From Clostridium sp. CF012 (GTDB lineage: Bacteria > Bacillota > Clostridia > Clostridiales > Clostridiaceae): DNA of 51,889 nt. The notes beneath the pieces were generated by a model, which ran no database searches, was not told the origin of the DNA, and saw only the letters and a program-made list of their open reading frames with translations. The position numbers and the translations under genes are program-made. The first letter of the stretch is position 1. Every line of letters starts with the position of its first letter. The stretch lies in contig NZ_JAHLEF010000036.1 in NCBI RefSeq assembly GCF_018861755.1, positions 1 to 51,889 on the forward strand. Reading direction: 5' to 3'. Shown piece by piece: positions 17,051-27,220 of this stretch.

Positions 17051-18439
17051 ATGAAAAAAATCCATATAACAGAGACAGTGCTTAGGGATGCTAACCAATC
17101 TTTGATTGCTACAAGGCTCGAATTTGAAGCTTTTGCTCCTATTCTTCCAGCTTTAGATAATGCAGGTTATCATTCATTAGAATGTTGGGGAGGGGCCACC
17201 TTTGACTCTTGTTTAAGATATTTAAATGAGGATCCCTGGGAAAGGCTTCAAAAAATAAAAAGTATAGCTACAAAAACACCACTACAAATGCTTCTTCGAG
17301 GTCAAAATATACTAGGATATAAACATTATCCTGATGATGTAGTAAGAAGATTTATTAAAATGTCTGTATATCATGGTATAGATATAGTAAGGATATTTGA
17401 TGCTCTAAATGATTTATCAAATATGAAAGTTGCTATGGATGAAACTAAAAAACAAGGAGCACATGCTCAAGGTGCTATAGTTTATACTGTAAGCCCTATT
17501 CACGATACTCGTAACTATGCAAAACTTGCTAAAAAGCTTGAAGAAATGGGTGCCGATTCTATATGCATTAAAGATATGGCAGGCCTAATTATGCCAAGCA
17601 TTGCCTATGATGTAGTTAAGGCAATGGTGGAAACCGTAAAAATACCTATATACCTCCATTCTCATTGTACAAACGGGCTAGCTGAAATGTCTTGCTATAA
17701 AGCAATCGAGGCTGGCGCTGCTGGTATTGATTGTGCTATTTCAAGTTTCTCAAGTGGAACTTCTCAACCACCTACAGAAACTATGCATCAAGCACTAGTT
17801 ACTGCTGGGTATGATACTGGACTAGATGTAACAAAACTTAAATACATAAATGATTTTTTCAAACCTATAAAAAAAGAAGTTTTAGCCTCTGGATTATTGG
17901 ATCCTGTAGTCTTAACTCCTCAGCCAGAAGGTTTAACTAACCAAGTTCCTGGTGGAATGCTTTCTAACATGATTTCACAACTTAAGGCGCAAAACTCTAT
18001 TGATAAACTAGATGCAGTTCTAGCTGAAGTGCCTAGGGTACGAGAAGACTTAGGATTCCCACCACTAGTAACTCCTATGAGTCAGATGGTTGGTACTCAA
18101 GCTACAATGAACATTTTAACTGGCGAAAGATATAAAATGATATTAAAAGAAGTTAAATCCTATTGCAGAGGTGAATACGGCCTAGCACCTGGGGCAATCA
18201 ATGCAGATCTTTTAGAAAAAGCACTAGGCAGCGAAAAGCCTATAGTTGGAAGATTTGCGGATACTTTAGCACCAGCCTTTGAAGATGCAAAAGAGTATTT
18301 AAAGGATCTAACTACTAGCGAGGAGGATATATTGTCCTACCTAGCTTTTCCTCAAATTGCTGAAGAATTTATTAAAAATAAAAAACAAAATCCCTCTGTA
18401 GATCAAGTAAGAATTGAAACTGAAAGTCAGCCTATATAA
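17051..18439 (+). CDS. Biotin-dependent carboxyltransferase subunit (OadA/PycB-like), no biotin domain
   Basis: A 462-residue protein with the carboxyltransferase TIM barrel of oxaloacetate decarboxylase alpha, pyruvate carboxylase and transcarboxylase 5S: ETVLRDANQSL, the metal-site ECWGGATFD, RGQNILGYKHY with DIVRIFDALND, KDMAGL with the carbamylated-type lysine, and HSHCTNG. The conserved post-barrel region continues to about residue 440, but the C-terminal biotinyl domain with its MKM motif is missing. No biotin carrier, biotin ligase or sodium-pump beta subunit is nearby, so its carrier must be encoded elsewhere. GGGGTG precedes the ATG. The exact acceptor is undecided. Confidence 0.87.
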   Translation: MKKIHITETVLRDANQSLIATRLEFEAFAPILPALDNAGYHSLECWGGATFDSCLRYLNEDPWERLQKIKSIATKTPLQMLLRGQNILGYKHYPDDVVRRFIKMSVYHGIDIVRIFDALNDLSNMKVAMDETKKQGAHAQGAIVYTVSPIHDTRNYAKLAKKLEEMGADSICIKDMAGLIMPSIAYDVVKAMVETVKIPIYLHSHCTNGLAEMSCYKAIEAGAAGIDCAISSFSSGTSQPPTETMHQALVTAGYDTGLDVTKLKYINDFFKPIKKEVLASGLLDPVVLTPQPEGLTNQVPGGMLSNMISQLKAQNSIDKLDAVLAEVPRVREDLGFPPLVTPMSQMVGTQATMNILTGERYKMILKEVKSYCRGEYGLAPGAINADLLEKALGSEKPIVGRFADTLAPAFEDAKEYLKDLTTSEEDILSYLAFPQIAEEFIKNKKQNPSVDQVRIETESQPI

Positions 18440-18440
18440 T

Positions 18441-18485
18441 AAATTAACACCCTTAATATTAAAAATTGAGGGTGTTAATTTATTA
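18441..18485 (+). terminator. Terminator after the carboxyltransferase gene
   Basis: A 13-bp stem (18441-18453 and 18469-18481) directly after the stop, followed by a weak T-rich tract. Confidence 0.65.
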
Positions 18486-18551
18486 TTAGTATTTTAATAC
18501 AGGAAATAGTATATAATGTACATTATATACTATTATTTGGAGGTGTTTTGA

Positions 18552-18866
18552 TTGAATAACGATATAAAAAATTTTTTCCTAGCTGGACTTGGGTCTGCGG
18601 CTTACACTTATGAAAAAGCTACAAATCTAATAGATGATTTTGTAACAAAGGGTAAGATAACCTTAGAAGAGGGCAAAGATCTATCTGAAGAACTTAAAAG
18701 AAATATAAAAGAAAAAAAAGATCAAAGTCCGACTTTCAAAAAAGAACACAGCCCGCTCACGAAAGAAGATATGGTTTTACTCTTAAAACAGATGAACTTT
18801 GCAACTAAAGAAGATATTGAAAAGCTAGATAAAAGGTTAGCACATTTAGAGATAACCCTACCATAA
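18552..18866 (+). CDS. Phasin-like helical protein
   Basis: A 104-residue protein. Residues 1-60 have the pattern of polyhydroxyalkanoate-granule/phasin-related proteins (FFLAGLGSAAYTYEKATNLIDDFVTKG), followed by charged helices ending in a short coiled-coil segment (ATKEDIEKLDKRLAHLE). It starts at TTG, seven bases after GGAGGTG, which decides the start. It precedes the ABC1 kinase gene on the same strand; small proteins of this type are often found beside UbiB-like genes. No PHA synthase is visible, so granule binding is only family inference. Confidence 0.7.
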   Translation: MNNDIKNFFLAGLGSAAYTYEKATNLIDDFVTKGKITLEEGKDLSEELKRNIKEKKDQSPTFKKEHSPLTKEDMVLLLKQMNFATKEDIEKLDKRLAHLEITLP

Positions 18867-18881
18867 ATAAGTATTGCAGGT

Positions 18882-18923
18882 AAAGTGAAAAGTCCTACTA
18901 TTAACTCTAGGACTTTTCACTTT
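18882..18923. repeat. 16-bp perfect hairpin between the phasin-like gene and ABC1
   Basis: AAAGTGAAAAGTCCTA (18882-18897) is exactly complementary to 18908-18923 around a ten-base loop. No U-tract follows on either strand, so it is not a standard terminator. It may stabilise mRNA ends or attenuate read-through into the kinase gene. Confidence 0.55.
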
Positions 18924-18968
18924 AACCACATTACAGCACCGCAAGTGATGATTTAAGTGAGGTATAAA

Positions 18969-20570
18969 ATGCGACGAAAATCTGTTAATCGATTTAGAGA
19001 AATTATTAAAGTTCTTGGCTCCTATGGCTTTGGATATATTGTAGACTCTAGGTTTAACAAACAAAATAAACGCCCTGAAAATTTAAGGAAGGCCTTTGAA
19101 GAGCTTGGTCCTACTTTTATAAAAATCGGCCAAATACTTAGTACAAGACCAGATTTGTTATCCCCAGATTATATAGCGGAACTTTCAAAGCTTCAAGATA
19201 ATGTAGCTCCAGAAAATATTGAAACTATAAACAAAGTATTTTTCGATGAATTTTCAATATCAACAACTGAGTGTTTTGAAAAATTTAATGAAAAGCCACT
19301 AGCCTCAGCATCTATTTCTCAAGTACATAAAGCTATATTAAAAGACGGTAGAGAGGTTGTAGTAAAAATACAAAGACCAGATATTGCCGAAAAGATGAAA
19401 CTCGATATCTCTATACTAGTTCGCATAATAAGATTTACAAAGGCAAGATTTGCAGATGCACTTATTGATCCAGAAGAAGCCTTACATGAAATCCTTTTAA
19501 TTACAGAACTTGAACTTGACTTTAACAATGAAGCAAAAAATATAAATAATTTTAAAGCCTTCAACAAAGATGTCGCATTTTTATATGTGCCTTATGTGGT
19601 TGAAGAATTATGTAGTACTAGGGTCTTAACTATGGAACGAGTTTATGGTTTTAAAGTAGACGATATGAAAAAACTCTTGATCGGTTCTTATGATCTTGAT
19701 GATTTAGGTAAAAAATTAGCATTGTCTTATCTAAAGCAAGTGCTAGAGGATGGTTTTTTTCACGGTGATCCACACCCTGGAAATATATTCATATGTGAAG
19801 GTAAAATTTGCTTTATAGATTTTGGAATTATGGGAAGCCTCTCAAATTCTATAAAAGCCACACTAAACGATATGATATCGGCAGTGGCTTTTAATGACAT
19901 AAACAAAATGATTTCAGCTCTCTTATCTATAGGAATAAAAAAAGGATATGTAGATAGAAATAAACTATACGAGGATTTAGATTACCTTCTTGTTAATTAC
20001 CTTTCTGTTTCACTAAATAATATTCAGATTTCAGTTATGCTCTCAGAAATTTTTGACATAGCAAAACAAAATAATATCCGATTGCCTCGTGATTTAACAC
20101 TTTTAATAAGAGGTCTTGTAATTTTAGAAGGGGTTATTGCAAGTATTGCTCCCGATATAAAAATAGTAGATATTGCTATTCCCTATGTTAAGGCTAATAA
20201 TAAATTCTCGCTTTTTTCCAATTTAGACCTTAACACACTACTTATCCATTCATATGGATTTGTAAAAGATTCCTTTAGACTTCCCTCAAAAATTATTGAG
20301 TTATCTGATAGTCTAATAAGTGGGAGAGCTAAGTTACAGCTAGAGCACAAAAATCTAAATACTCCTATAAATGAAATAAATAAAGGTATAAACAGATTAG
20401 TTTTTGGGCTTATTATCTCTTCTATGATCATAGGTTCTTCTACAATTTTAAACTCCAATATAGGCCCTAAAATATATAATATATCAATTATTGGTATAAC
20501 TGGTTTTGTAACTGCTGCATTTATGGGCTTTTGGTTATTAATTTCTATAATAAAATCTGGAAAACTATAA
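18969..20570 (+). CDS. ABC1/UbiB/AarF-family atypical kinase
   Basis: Motifs: LGPTFIKIGQILSTRPD (the KxGQ family hallmark), ASISQVHKA in place of the P-loop (Ala-rich), EVVVKIQRPDI with the lysine, LELDFNNEAKN, DGFFHGDPHPGNI catalytic loop and IDFGIMG metal motif. Two membrane helices end the protein (about 480-530). Family members (UbiB, Coq8) support isoprenoid-lipid/quinone synthesis as ATPases; a strict Clostridium often lacks quinones, so the substrate here is unclear. I use the ATG at 18969, preceded by GTGAGGT; the upstream GTG at 18957 lies in that ribosome site. It is followed 21 bases later by psd, suggesting a membrane-lipid role. Confidence 0.88.
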   Translation: MRRKSVNRFREIIKVLGSYGFGYIVDSRFNKQNKRPENLRKAFEELGPTFIKIGQILSTRPDLLSPDYIAELSKLQDNVAPENIETINKVFFDEFSISTTECFEKFNEKPLASASISQVHKAILKDGREVVVKIQRPDIAEKMKLDISILVRIIRFTKARFADALIDPEEALHEILLITELELDFNNEAKNINNFKAFNKDVAFLYVPYVVEELCSTRVLTMERVYGFKVDDMKKLLIGSYDLDDLGKKLALSYLKQVLEDGFFHGDPHPGNIFICEGKICFIDFGIMGSLSNSIKATLNDMISAVAFNDINKMISALLSIGIKKGYVDRNKLYEDLDYLLVNYLSVSLNNIQISVMLSEIFDIAKQNNIRLPRDLTLLIRGLVILEGVIASIAPDIKIVDIAIPYVKANNKFSLFSNLDLNTLLIHSYGFVKDSFRLPSKIIELSDSLISGRAKLQLEHKNLNTPINEINKGINRLVFGLIISSMIIGSSTILNSNIGPKIYNISIIGITGFVTAAFMGFWLLISIIKSGKL

Positions 20571-20591
20571 ATTATAAAGACGAGGTATTTT

Positions 20592-21476
20592 ATGATTAAA
20601 TATTACAATAGAAAAGAAAATAAATATGAAATTGAAAAGGTAGCTGGTGAAAAGTATTTGAATTGGTCTTACTGCTCTCCCTCAGGAAAAGGACTAGTTG
20701 AGTTACTACTTAAGAAAAAGCTCTTTTCAAAATTATATGGTTATTACTGCGACACAAAATTAAGTTGTAAAAAAATTGATACTTTTATTGAGGATTTTAA
20801 TATTGATATGTCTATGTACCAAAAGACGCCTGAGAAGTATTCATCTTTTAATGATTTTTTTGTAAGAGCATTAAATCCAGATGCCCGAATAATCCCAAGT
20901 AATGATAATGTTTTAATTTCACCTTGTGACGGCAAACTTTCTGCTTATGAAAATATTGACCTAAATAATTTAGTTCAAATAAAAGGATTTACTTATTCCC
21001 TTAAAGAACTGGTGGAGGATAATGAAATATACAATTTGTATCATGGTGGTACTTGCCTAATTTTTAGATTATGTCCAACTGATTATCATAGGTTTCATTT
21101 TATTGATAGTGGAATATGTAGCGATACAAATAAAATTAGTGGTCATTATTATTCTGTAAATCCCATTGCCTTAAAAAGTGTAAAAAAACTATTTTGTCAG
21201 AATAAAAGAGAGTGGAGTATATTTCACTCAGATAATTTTTCAGATGTCATTTATATGGAGGTTGGTGCTACTTGCGTAGGATCAATTATTCAAAATTATA
21301 TTCCAGATTCTAAAGTTACAAAGGGAGAGGAAAAGGGATATTTCAAATTTGGTGGTTCCACCGTAATCCTATTTTTCAAAAAAAATGCTGTAAGAATTAG
21401 TGAGGATTTACTTGCCCAAACACAATTAGGCTTTGAAACCTCTGTAATCTTAGGCGAAAAAATAGGACTGAAATAA
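20592..21476 (+). CDS. psd: Phosphatidylserine decarboxylase proenzyme
   Basis: Makes phosphatidylethanolamine. The 294-residue precursor has the clostridial-type N-terminus, [10 protein letters not shown], the conserved [16 protein letters not shown] with the catalytic His, [10 protein letters not shown] and the self-cleavage motif FGGSTV (Ser becomes the pyruvoyl group), separating a long beta chain and short alpha chain. The cleavage site is GGST rather than the LGST of the E. coli enzyme. It is probably co-transcribed with the ABC1 gene. No pssA is nearby. Confidence 0.95.
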   Translation: MIKYYNRKENKYEIEKVAGEKYLNWSYCSPSGKGLVELLLKKKLFSKLYGYYCDTKLSCKKIDTFIEDFNIDMSMYQKTPEKYSSFNDFFVRALNPDARIIPSNDNVLISPCDGKLSAYENIDLNNLVQIKGFTYSLKELVEDNEIYNLYHGGTCLIFRLCPTDYHRFHFIDSGICSDTNKISGHYYSVNPIALKSVKKLFCQNKREWSIFHSDNFSDVIYMEVGATCVGSIIQNYIPDSKVTKGEEKGYFKFGGSTVILFFKKNAVRISEDLLAQTQLGFETSVILGEKIGLK

Positions 21477-21494
21477 TCTTTCAGTCCTATTTTT
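21458..21494. terminator. Bidirectional terminator between psd and the chemoreceptor gene
   Basis: A perfect 16-bp stem (21458-21473 and 21479-21494) with A-run and T-run at its feet, between two convergent genes. Its left arm overlaps the last codons of psd. Confidence 0.9.
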
Positions 21495-21496
21495 TA

Positions 21497-23764
21497 TTAA
21501 ATTTTAAATTTTGATGTTATCTCTTTTAATTTTTCCGCACTAATTTTATTTCCACTGGTAGTGCTTTTTATTTCTTCCATTTTACTTACTATATCAATGC
21601 CCTTGCTTGATATACTAGATATTCCTTCAGCACCCTCATTAACAGTACCTGCTACTTGATCTATTGCAGTAGTAACTCCGCTTATTGATACATTTAAATG
21701 TTGTGCTGTTTCATCAAATTCCTTCATGAATTTATTAAAATTCTCTGCATCATCCATATATTCTTTTCCCGTACCCATAATAATCTCATAATTTAGAGAA
21801 ACCTCTTCATCCATGAAATCTAACATTTTAGTAGAACAGCTAGATAAATTTTTTACAGAATCATTTACAACTTTAACTACATTTTGGATGTTAGCTGCTG
21901 TAGCTCCAGATTGCTCTGCCAGCTTTCTAACCTCATCTGCTACTACTGCAAAACCTCTCCCTGCTTCTCCTGCCCTGGCAGCTTCAATAGCAGCATTTAG
22001 TGCTAATAAATTAGTCTGGCTAGTTATATGCAATATAGAGGTTGCTAGCCCATGTATTTCCTCAACTGCTCTTGATCCTGCTATTGCAACTTCTAATTGC
22101 TTCTTTACATCATTATAAATCTTATCCGTATCTTTTTTAGACCCATTAGTAGAAACAGTAATACCCATTGCCTTTTTAACAATAGCTTCTGCTATATTAG
22201 ATCCTTCTGAAGCTTTCTTGGCTATTGTATTGACCATATTTTTCATCTCTCCTGAAGAAGCAGAAATTTCCTCCGCTGTAGCGGCTGTTTCTTCCATTCC
22301 AGCTGATAAGCTTTCAGTTTCAATAGAGCTTTCTTCTGCTTTCACTTTTAATATATCGGTAAGATCTTCAACGGTAAGGGCATTACTAGTTATATTTTCT
22401 GAAGCCTCAATTAAATCAAGTATAACATCTTTTAACGTCTTTCTCATATTAACTATAGCTCTAGATATAGTCCCAATTTCATCATTAGCCTTAATTAAAT
22501 CTTCTATACCCTTGTCCTCGCTTAAATCTAATTTAGAAGTTTTATCCACTAGCAGTGTTACCTTTGTTAATGGATTTACTATAATATTTGATGCAACTAC
22601 ACCAATTAATATAGAAACTATACCTATAAACGCTGCTATTATTAAAATTCCCTGTGTCATTTGATTCACTGGTTGCCTAATCTCATTCACATCTCCAGTA
22701 ATAACCAATGTCCAGTTTGTAATTGGAACAATTCCATAAGAGGAGAACATTTTAACTCCCTCAAAAGTATACTGGTCAGTTCCCGCTGCAACTTTTTGCC
22801 CCTTTGCAGCTTTGTCCACTATAGCCTTTATATTTACATTTTCAACATCTTTTCCTACCTTTTCTTTAGTTTTGTGGTATAACATTTTGCCCTTTTCATC
22901 AACTAAATAAGCGTAGCTTGATTTGCTATTAGATACACCTATATTTTTCAAATACTTCGAAAAACTCTCTGCATATACAGATACAGCTACATATCCTAAT
23001 GTCTGGGCATATTTATCTTCAGTTACCACAGGGCTTGTAAACACCATAACGGAATTTCCTGTTATTTCTGATTTTATAGTTTCACTTATAGCTAGTCCAC
23101 CACTTGAGCTAATCGAATGGTAAGCTTTGTCTGCTACATTTTTTCCTATAGATGTTTTATCACTATCTGATACTATCTTTCCATTTATATCAACTAAAAA
23201 AACTCTTTCAACATTTGTATTATTAGAAATATATGTAGAAAATTTGTCATTATTTTCATTAACCACATTCTTATATTGCCCCAATGAAATTGCATCAGGT
23301 TTATCCTTTAATTTCATAATTTCCATTATTTGCTTAGTGTTACATAAGGCCTGTACCTGTGCTTGCTGCTTTTCTATCATAACGGAAATGATTTCTATTG
23401 CTTCTTTATTAACAGCCATCATTTCAGCTTTACTTTGATCAAATATTATAGTTGATGACTTTCTATAAGTAAAAATAGAGGTTGTCACCATGGATATAAT
23501 TATCAAGGTGCCCATAAGAAGTGGTATTTTCTTTCTAATAGAAATACCTTTTTTATTATTACTTTTTATAGACTTTTTAGATGCTTCACTTTTAAATGAT
23601 TTTACTATTTTGTTTTCCTCTTTAGAGTTGCTTAATAATTTAGAAGATTTCATCTTCAGATTTTTACTCTTAATTGTTTCAAATAGCTTGGAAATTTTCT
23701 TTTCCTTTTGTACAACATCTTTACTTTCATGCCTTTTTCTAAAACTCCAAAATTTAAACCCCAT
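21497..23764 (-). CDS. Methyl-accepting chemotaxis protein with a long basic N-terminal tail
   Basis: A 755-residue receptor. Residues 1-78 form a Lys/Ser-rich cytoplasmic extension, then TM1 (about 80-100), an extracellular dCache-type sensor (about 105-365), TM2 (about 370-395), HAMP and a signalling coiled coil whose hairpin tip reads [34 protein letters not shown]. There is no C-terminal CheR-docking pentapeptide. The ligand is unknown. It is transcribed alone and convergently with psd. The 243-base gap upstream holds no gene; I could not identify its promoter class. Confidence 0.93.
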   Translation of the reverse strand: MGFKFWSFRKRHESKDVVQKEKKISKLFETIKSKNLKMKSSKLLSNSKEENKIVKSFKSEASKKSIKSNNKKGISIRKKIPLLMGTLIIISMVTTSIFTYRKSSTIIFDQSKAEMMAVNKEAIEIISVMIEKQQAQVQALCNTKQIMEIMKLKDKPDAISLGQYKNVVNENNDKFSTYISNNTNVERVFLVDINGKIVSDSDKTSIGKNVADKAYHSISSSGGLAISETIKSEITGNSVMVFTSPVVTEDKYAQTLGYVAVSVYAESFSKYLKNIGVSNSKSSYAYLVDEKGKMLYHKTKEKVGKDVENVNIKAIVDKAAKGQKVAAGTDQYTFEGVKMFSSYGIVPITNWTLVITGDVNEIRQPVNQMTQGILIIAAFIGIVSILIGVVASNIIVNPLTKVTLLVDKTSKLDLSEDKGIEDLIKANDEIGTISRAIVNMRKTLKDVILDLIEASENITSNALTVEDLTDILKVKAEESSIETESLSAGMEETAATAEEISASSGEMKNMVNTIAKKASEGSNIAEAIVKKAMGITVSTNGSKKDTDKIYNDVKKQLEVAIAGSRAVEEIHGLATSILHITSQTNLLALNAAIEAARAGEAGRGFAVVADEVRKLAEQSGATAANIQNVVKVVNDSVKNLSSCSTKMLDFMDEEVSLNYEIIMGTGKEYMDDAENFNKFMKEFDETAQHLNVSISGVTTAIDQVAGTVNEGAEGISSISSKGIDIVSKMEEIKSTTSGNKISAEKLKEITSKFKI

Positions 23765-24007
23765 AAAGTCCCCCCTAATTCATCTTTAAACAGAAATTTA
23801 ATAACATTCAATAAATTTTTTGAATAATCAAAAAAAATATTTCTTTATATATATTAACATATAACCTGTAATTTGTAATTATATAATATTATATATTTCG
23901 CTATTATGAGTATAATATATTACAAAATACATTGTTTTTCTTAAAATTAGGGTGGTCTATATGAATTGATATGATCATAGTGTCAAATAAGTACTAGTGT
24001 ATATGTT

Positions 24008-24574
24008 TTATTTACACATATTCACAAAATATCTATGAACTTCTAAATTATCAGTAAGTTCCGGATGGAATGATGTGGCAAACATATTCTTTTGCTTTAC
24101 TGCTACAATTTTACCACCAACGGTACATATTATTTTAACATCGTTAAAAACTTCTGTGATTAATGGTCCTCGAATAAAATCTAATGGTATAGACTCACTT
24201 GAAATCTCATTTATTACAACATCCTTTTTAAAACTATTTATTTGGCTTCCATATGCATTTCTCTTTACTTTTATGTCCATAACACTAAGATATTCAGCTG
24301 AGGATTCCTCAATATATTTAGCAAGTAGTATCATACCAGCGCAGGTTCCCCACACAGGAATTCCTGAAATGATTTTCTCTCTTAAAGTCAAAATCATTTC
24401 TCTTTCCCGTAAAAGTTTCCCTATAGTTGTACTCTCGCCACCAGGTAAAATTATTCCCTGTAAATCCTTCATATCTTCAAGTTTCTTAATCTCTACTCCC
24501 TCATGCCCAATCTGATGTATATGGTTTATATGCTCTATTACGCCCCCCTGAAGTGATAAAACTCCAATTTTCAT
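24008..24574 (-). CDS. pdxT: Pyridoxal 5'-phosphate synthase glutaminase subunit PdxT
   Basis: Hydrolyses glutamine and channels ammonia to PdxS. Visible: MKIGVLSLQGG start, LPGGESTTIGKLL, catalytic Cys in GTCAGM, RNAYGSQ, FIRGP and the FHPEL His/Glu pair. I choose the ATG at 24574, four bases after the pdxS stop, giving 188 residues and the family's usual N-terminus; an earlier in-frame ATG at 24598 lies inside pdxS. Confidence 0.95.
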   Translation of the reverse strand: MKIGVLSLQGGVIEHINHIHQIGHEGVEIKKLEDMKDLQGIILPGGESTTIGKLLREREMILTLREKIISGIPVWGTCAGMILLAKYIEESSAEYLSVMDIKVKRNAYGSQINSFKKDVVINEISSESIPLDFIRGPLITEVFNDVKIICTVGGKIVAVKQKNMFATSFHPELTDNLEVHRYFVNMCK

Positions 24575-24578
24575 TTTC

Positions 24579-25448
24579 TTACCATCCTCTTTCTGCATAT
24601 CTCTCTTTTATCTCACTTAATTCTAGGCCACTCATTGCTTCTCCCAGATTTTCTGAAACTTCTGCTATAACCTTAGGATCATTATAATAGGTGGTTGCAA
24701 GGACTATAGCTTTTGCTCTTACTTCAGGATTTTCCGCTTTAAATATTCCAGATCCTACAAAAACTCCTTCTGCTCCAAGTTGCATCATTAATGCAGCATC
24801 GGCCGGCGTTGCTATTCCACCTGCAGCAAAATTTACTACAGGAAGTTTACCATTTTTCCATACATATTCAATTAAATGAATTGGTGCTCCCATATCTTTA
24901 GCTAGAGCCATTAATTCTTCTTTTGGAGCATTTTTTACTTTTCTAATATCATACATAATACGCCTCATGTGCCTAACAGCTTCTACTACATTTCCAGTGC
25001 CTGCTTCACCTTTTGTTCTTATCATTGCAGCACCTTCTCCGACTCTCCTTAGCGCCTCTCCTAAATTTCTCGCTCCACAAACATAGGGAACCTTAAAATC
25101 CCACTTATTTATATGATACTCTTCATCTGCTGGAGTCAAAACTTCACTTTCATCTATAAAATCTACCCCTATTTCCTGCAGAATTTGTGCTTCAACAAAA
25201 TGTCCAATCCTACCTTTAGCCATTACTGGAATACTTACAGCTGCCTTTATTTCTTTAATCATTCTAGGATCAGACATCCTAGCCACTCCACCTTGCTTTC
25301 TAATATCTGAGGGTACCCGTTCTAGTGCCATTACCGCGCAAGCCCCAGCTTTCTCTGCAATGATTGCCTGCTGCACATTCACCACGTCCATGATTACTCC
25401 GCCCTTTAACATTTGAGCTAAATTTTTATTAAGTTCATATCTTTCCAT
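24579..25448 (-). CDS. pdxS: Pyridoxal 5'-phosphate synthase subunit PdxS
   Basis: Condenses ribose-5-phosphate, glyceraldehyde-3-phosphate and ammonia into PLP. A 289-residue TIM barrel with [39 protein letters not shown] (catalytic lysine), [14 protein letters not shown]-type loop, RTKGEAGTG and [36 protein letters not shown] lies before the ATG. It is divergent from thiC across 335 bases, and the two-gene pdxST unit is standard. Confidence 0.97.
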   Translation of the reverse strand: MERYELNKNLAQMLKGGVIMDVVNVQQAIIAEKAGACAVMALERVPSDIRKQGGVARMSDPRMIKEIKAAVSIPVMAKGRIGHFVEAQILQEIGVDFIDESEVLTPADEEYHINKWDFKVPYVCGARNLGEALRRVGEGAAMIRTKGEAGTGNVVEAVRHMRRIMYDIRKVKNAPKEELMALAKDMGAPIHLIEYVWKNGKLPVVNFAAGGIATPADAALMMQLGAEGVFVGSGIFKAENPEVRAKAIVLATTYYNDPKVIAEVSENLGEAMSGLELSEIKERYAERGW

Positions 25449-25553
25449 AAAAAAACCTCCCTAAATATTATTTATAAGGCAAAGTATAGTACAAGTTTCT
25501 AAATTTTCATAATGTACCCATACACTTTAAAAGTAACTAGAAATTTAAAAAGC

Positions 25554-25582
25554 TTTACATAAAGTTGTTTTACAACTATACT
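25554..25582 (+). promoter_or_regulatory. thiC promoter
   Basis: TTTACA (25554-25559), 17 bases, TATACT (25577-25582), about 30 bases before the TPP aptamer. Confidence 0.75.
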
Positions 25583-25607
25583 GAGGGCGAAATAATAATT
25601 AAATAAA

Positions 25608-25748
25608 TTAAACAAGGGGAGCTCGTATTATGAGCTGAGAAAGAGACTTTATCTCTGACCCTCATTACCTGATTTGGATAATTCCAACGTAGGGAGTTTT
25701 TTTACAACGTTTTTTTTGTTGCAAGCTCTTTATGAGCTTGCTTTTTTT
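25608..25748 (+). promoter_or_regulatory. TPP riboswitch with transcription terminator
   Basis: The aptamer (about 25610-25700) has the THI-box signatures: GGGGAGCTCG at the 5' side, GCTGAGA, a variable GAGACTTTATCTC hairpin, GACCC, ACCTGAT, GGATAATTCCAACGTAGGGAG. It is followed by GCAAGCTC-TTTAT-GAGCTTGC (25721-25741) and seven T residues, a classic terminator. Thiamine pyrophosphate should favour termination and shut off thiC. Confidence 0.96.
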
Positions 25749-25783
25749 ATTTAAAATAATTTAACTGAAAAGGAGATTATAAA

Positions 25784-27097
25784 ATGATGTATACAACTCA
25801 AATGGATGCTGCGAAAAAAGGCATTATAACAAAAGAGATGGAAATAGTAGCGAGAAAAGAAAATATGGATGAAGGGGTTTTAAGAGAAAAAATAGCAAGA
25901 GGTGTAGTGACAATACCCGCTAATAAAAATCATAAAGCACTCAATCCAGAAGGAGTTGGAGAAGGATTAAAAACGAAAATCAATGTAAATCTAGGTATTT
26001 CAAAGGATTGCTATGATATTGATGAGGAAATGAAAAAAGTGCAATTATCTATAGATATGAAAGCTGAAGCTATAATGGATTTAAGCTCCTTTGGTAAAAC
26101 AGAAGAATTTAGACAAAGACTAATTGCGGACTCTAGTGCTATGGTAGGTACTGTGCCAATATATGATGCCTTAGGTTTTTACGATAAAGAATTACAGGAC
26201 ATTACAGCTAAAGAATTTATAGATGTAGTAGAGAAACATGCAAAAGATGGAGTTGACTTTGTTACAATTCATGCTGGTTTAAACATTGATACTGCAAATG
26301 TGTTTAAGAGAAATAAAAGAATAACTCATATAGTATCAAGAGGAGGGTCCCTTCTATACGCTTGGATGGAATTAAATCAAAAGGAAAATCCATTTTATGA
26401 ATACTTCGATGATATATTACATATATGTGAAAAATATGATTTAACTATAAGCCTTGGTGATGCCTGTAGACCTGGTTGTATTAATGATGCCACGGACGCT
26501 TGTCAAATTCATGAACTAATGGTGCTTGGTGAATTAACCAAAAGAGCCTGGGAAAGAAATGTACAAATAATTATAGAGGGACCCGGACATATGGCAATAA
26601 ATGAAATCCAGGCAAATGTAATACTTGCAAAAAAATTATGTCATGGTGCACCTTTTTATATTTTAGGACCCATAGTTACAGATATTGCTCCAGGCTATGA
26701 CCATATTACCAGTGCCATAGGAGGCGCTTTGGCTGCAAGCTATGGAGCTGATTTCCTTTGCTATGTAACCCCAGCAGAACATATAAGGCTTCCAAATCTT
26801 GATGATGTTCGCGAAGGCATTATTGCTGCAAAGATTGCAGCTCATGCTGGGGATATAGGTAAAAATGTGACCGGAAGTCGCGAGTGGGATAATGAAATGA
26901 GCACCGCAAGGCAAAACCTTAATTGGGATAGAATGTTTGAACTTGCTATTGATCCTGAAAAAGCTAGACGCTATAGAAAAGAATCCATGCCGGAGCATGA
27001 ACATAGCTGCACCATGTGTGGTAAAATGTGCTCCATGAGAACTATGAATAAAATAATGCAGGGCAAGGATCTCAATATATTAAGAGAAGATTCATAG
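25784..27097 (+). CDS. thiC: Phosphomethylpyrimidine synthase ThiC
   Basis: A radical-SAM-type enzyme that rearranges aminoimidazole ribotide to the thiamine pyrimidine. A 437-residue short form lacking the long N-terminal extension of proteobacterial ThiC. Visible: [79 protein letters not shown]. The C-terminal cluster motif reads C-x2-C-x3-C (CTMCGKMC), one residue tighter than the often-quoted C-x2-C-x4-C. Regulated by the TPP riboswitch upstream. No other thi gene is in the window. Confidence 0.96.
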   Translation: MMYTTQMDAAKKGIITKEMEIVARKENMDEGVLREKIARGVVTIPANKNHKALNPEGVGEGLKTKINVNLGISKDCYDIDEEMKKVQLSIDMKAEAIMDLSSFGKTEEFRQRLIADSSAMVGTVPIYDALGFYDKELQDITAKEFIDVVEKHAKDGVDFVTIHAGLNIDTANVFKRNKRITHIVSRGGSLLYAWMELNQKENPFYEYFDDILHICEKYDLTISLGDACRPGCINDATDACQIHELMVLGELTKRAWERNVQIIIEGPGHMAINEIQANVILAKKLCHGAPFYILGPIVTDIAPGYDHITSAIGGALAASYGADFLCYVTPAEHIRLPNLDDVREGIIAAKIAAHAGDIGKNVTGSREWDNEMSTARQNLNWDRMFELAIDPEKARRYRKESMPEHEHSCTMCGKMCSMRTMNKIMQGKDLNILREDS

Positions 27098-27163
27098 GTT
27101 AATTTACTTCTAAGCAATTTGTAGCACTACATTTACATTTTAATGTGTAAATCATTTAAAAAT

Positions 27164-27199
27164 AAATCCTGAAGTTAGATTGCTCTAGCTTCAGGATTT
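27164..27199. terminator. Terminator between thiC and the PAP2 gene
   Basis: A 15-bp stem (27164-27178 and 27185-27199, one G-U pair) between convergent genes. A weaker 7-bp hairpin (27131-27137 / 27146-27152) precedes it. Confidence 0.7.
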
Positions 27200-27220
27200 A
27201 ACTGTTATTACTGCTTATAG

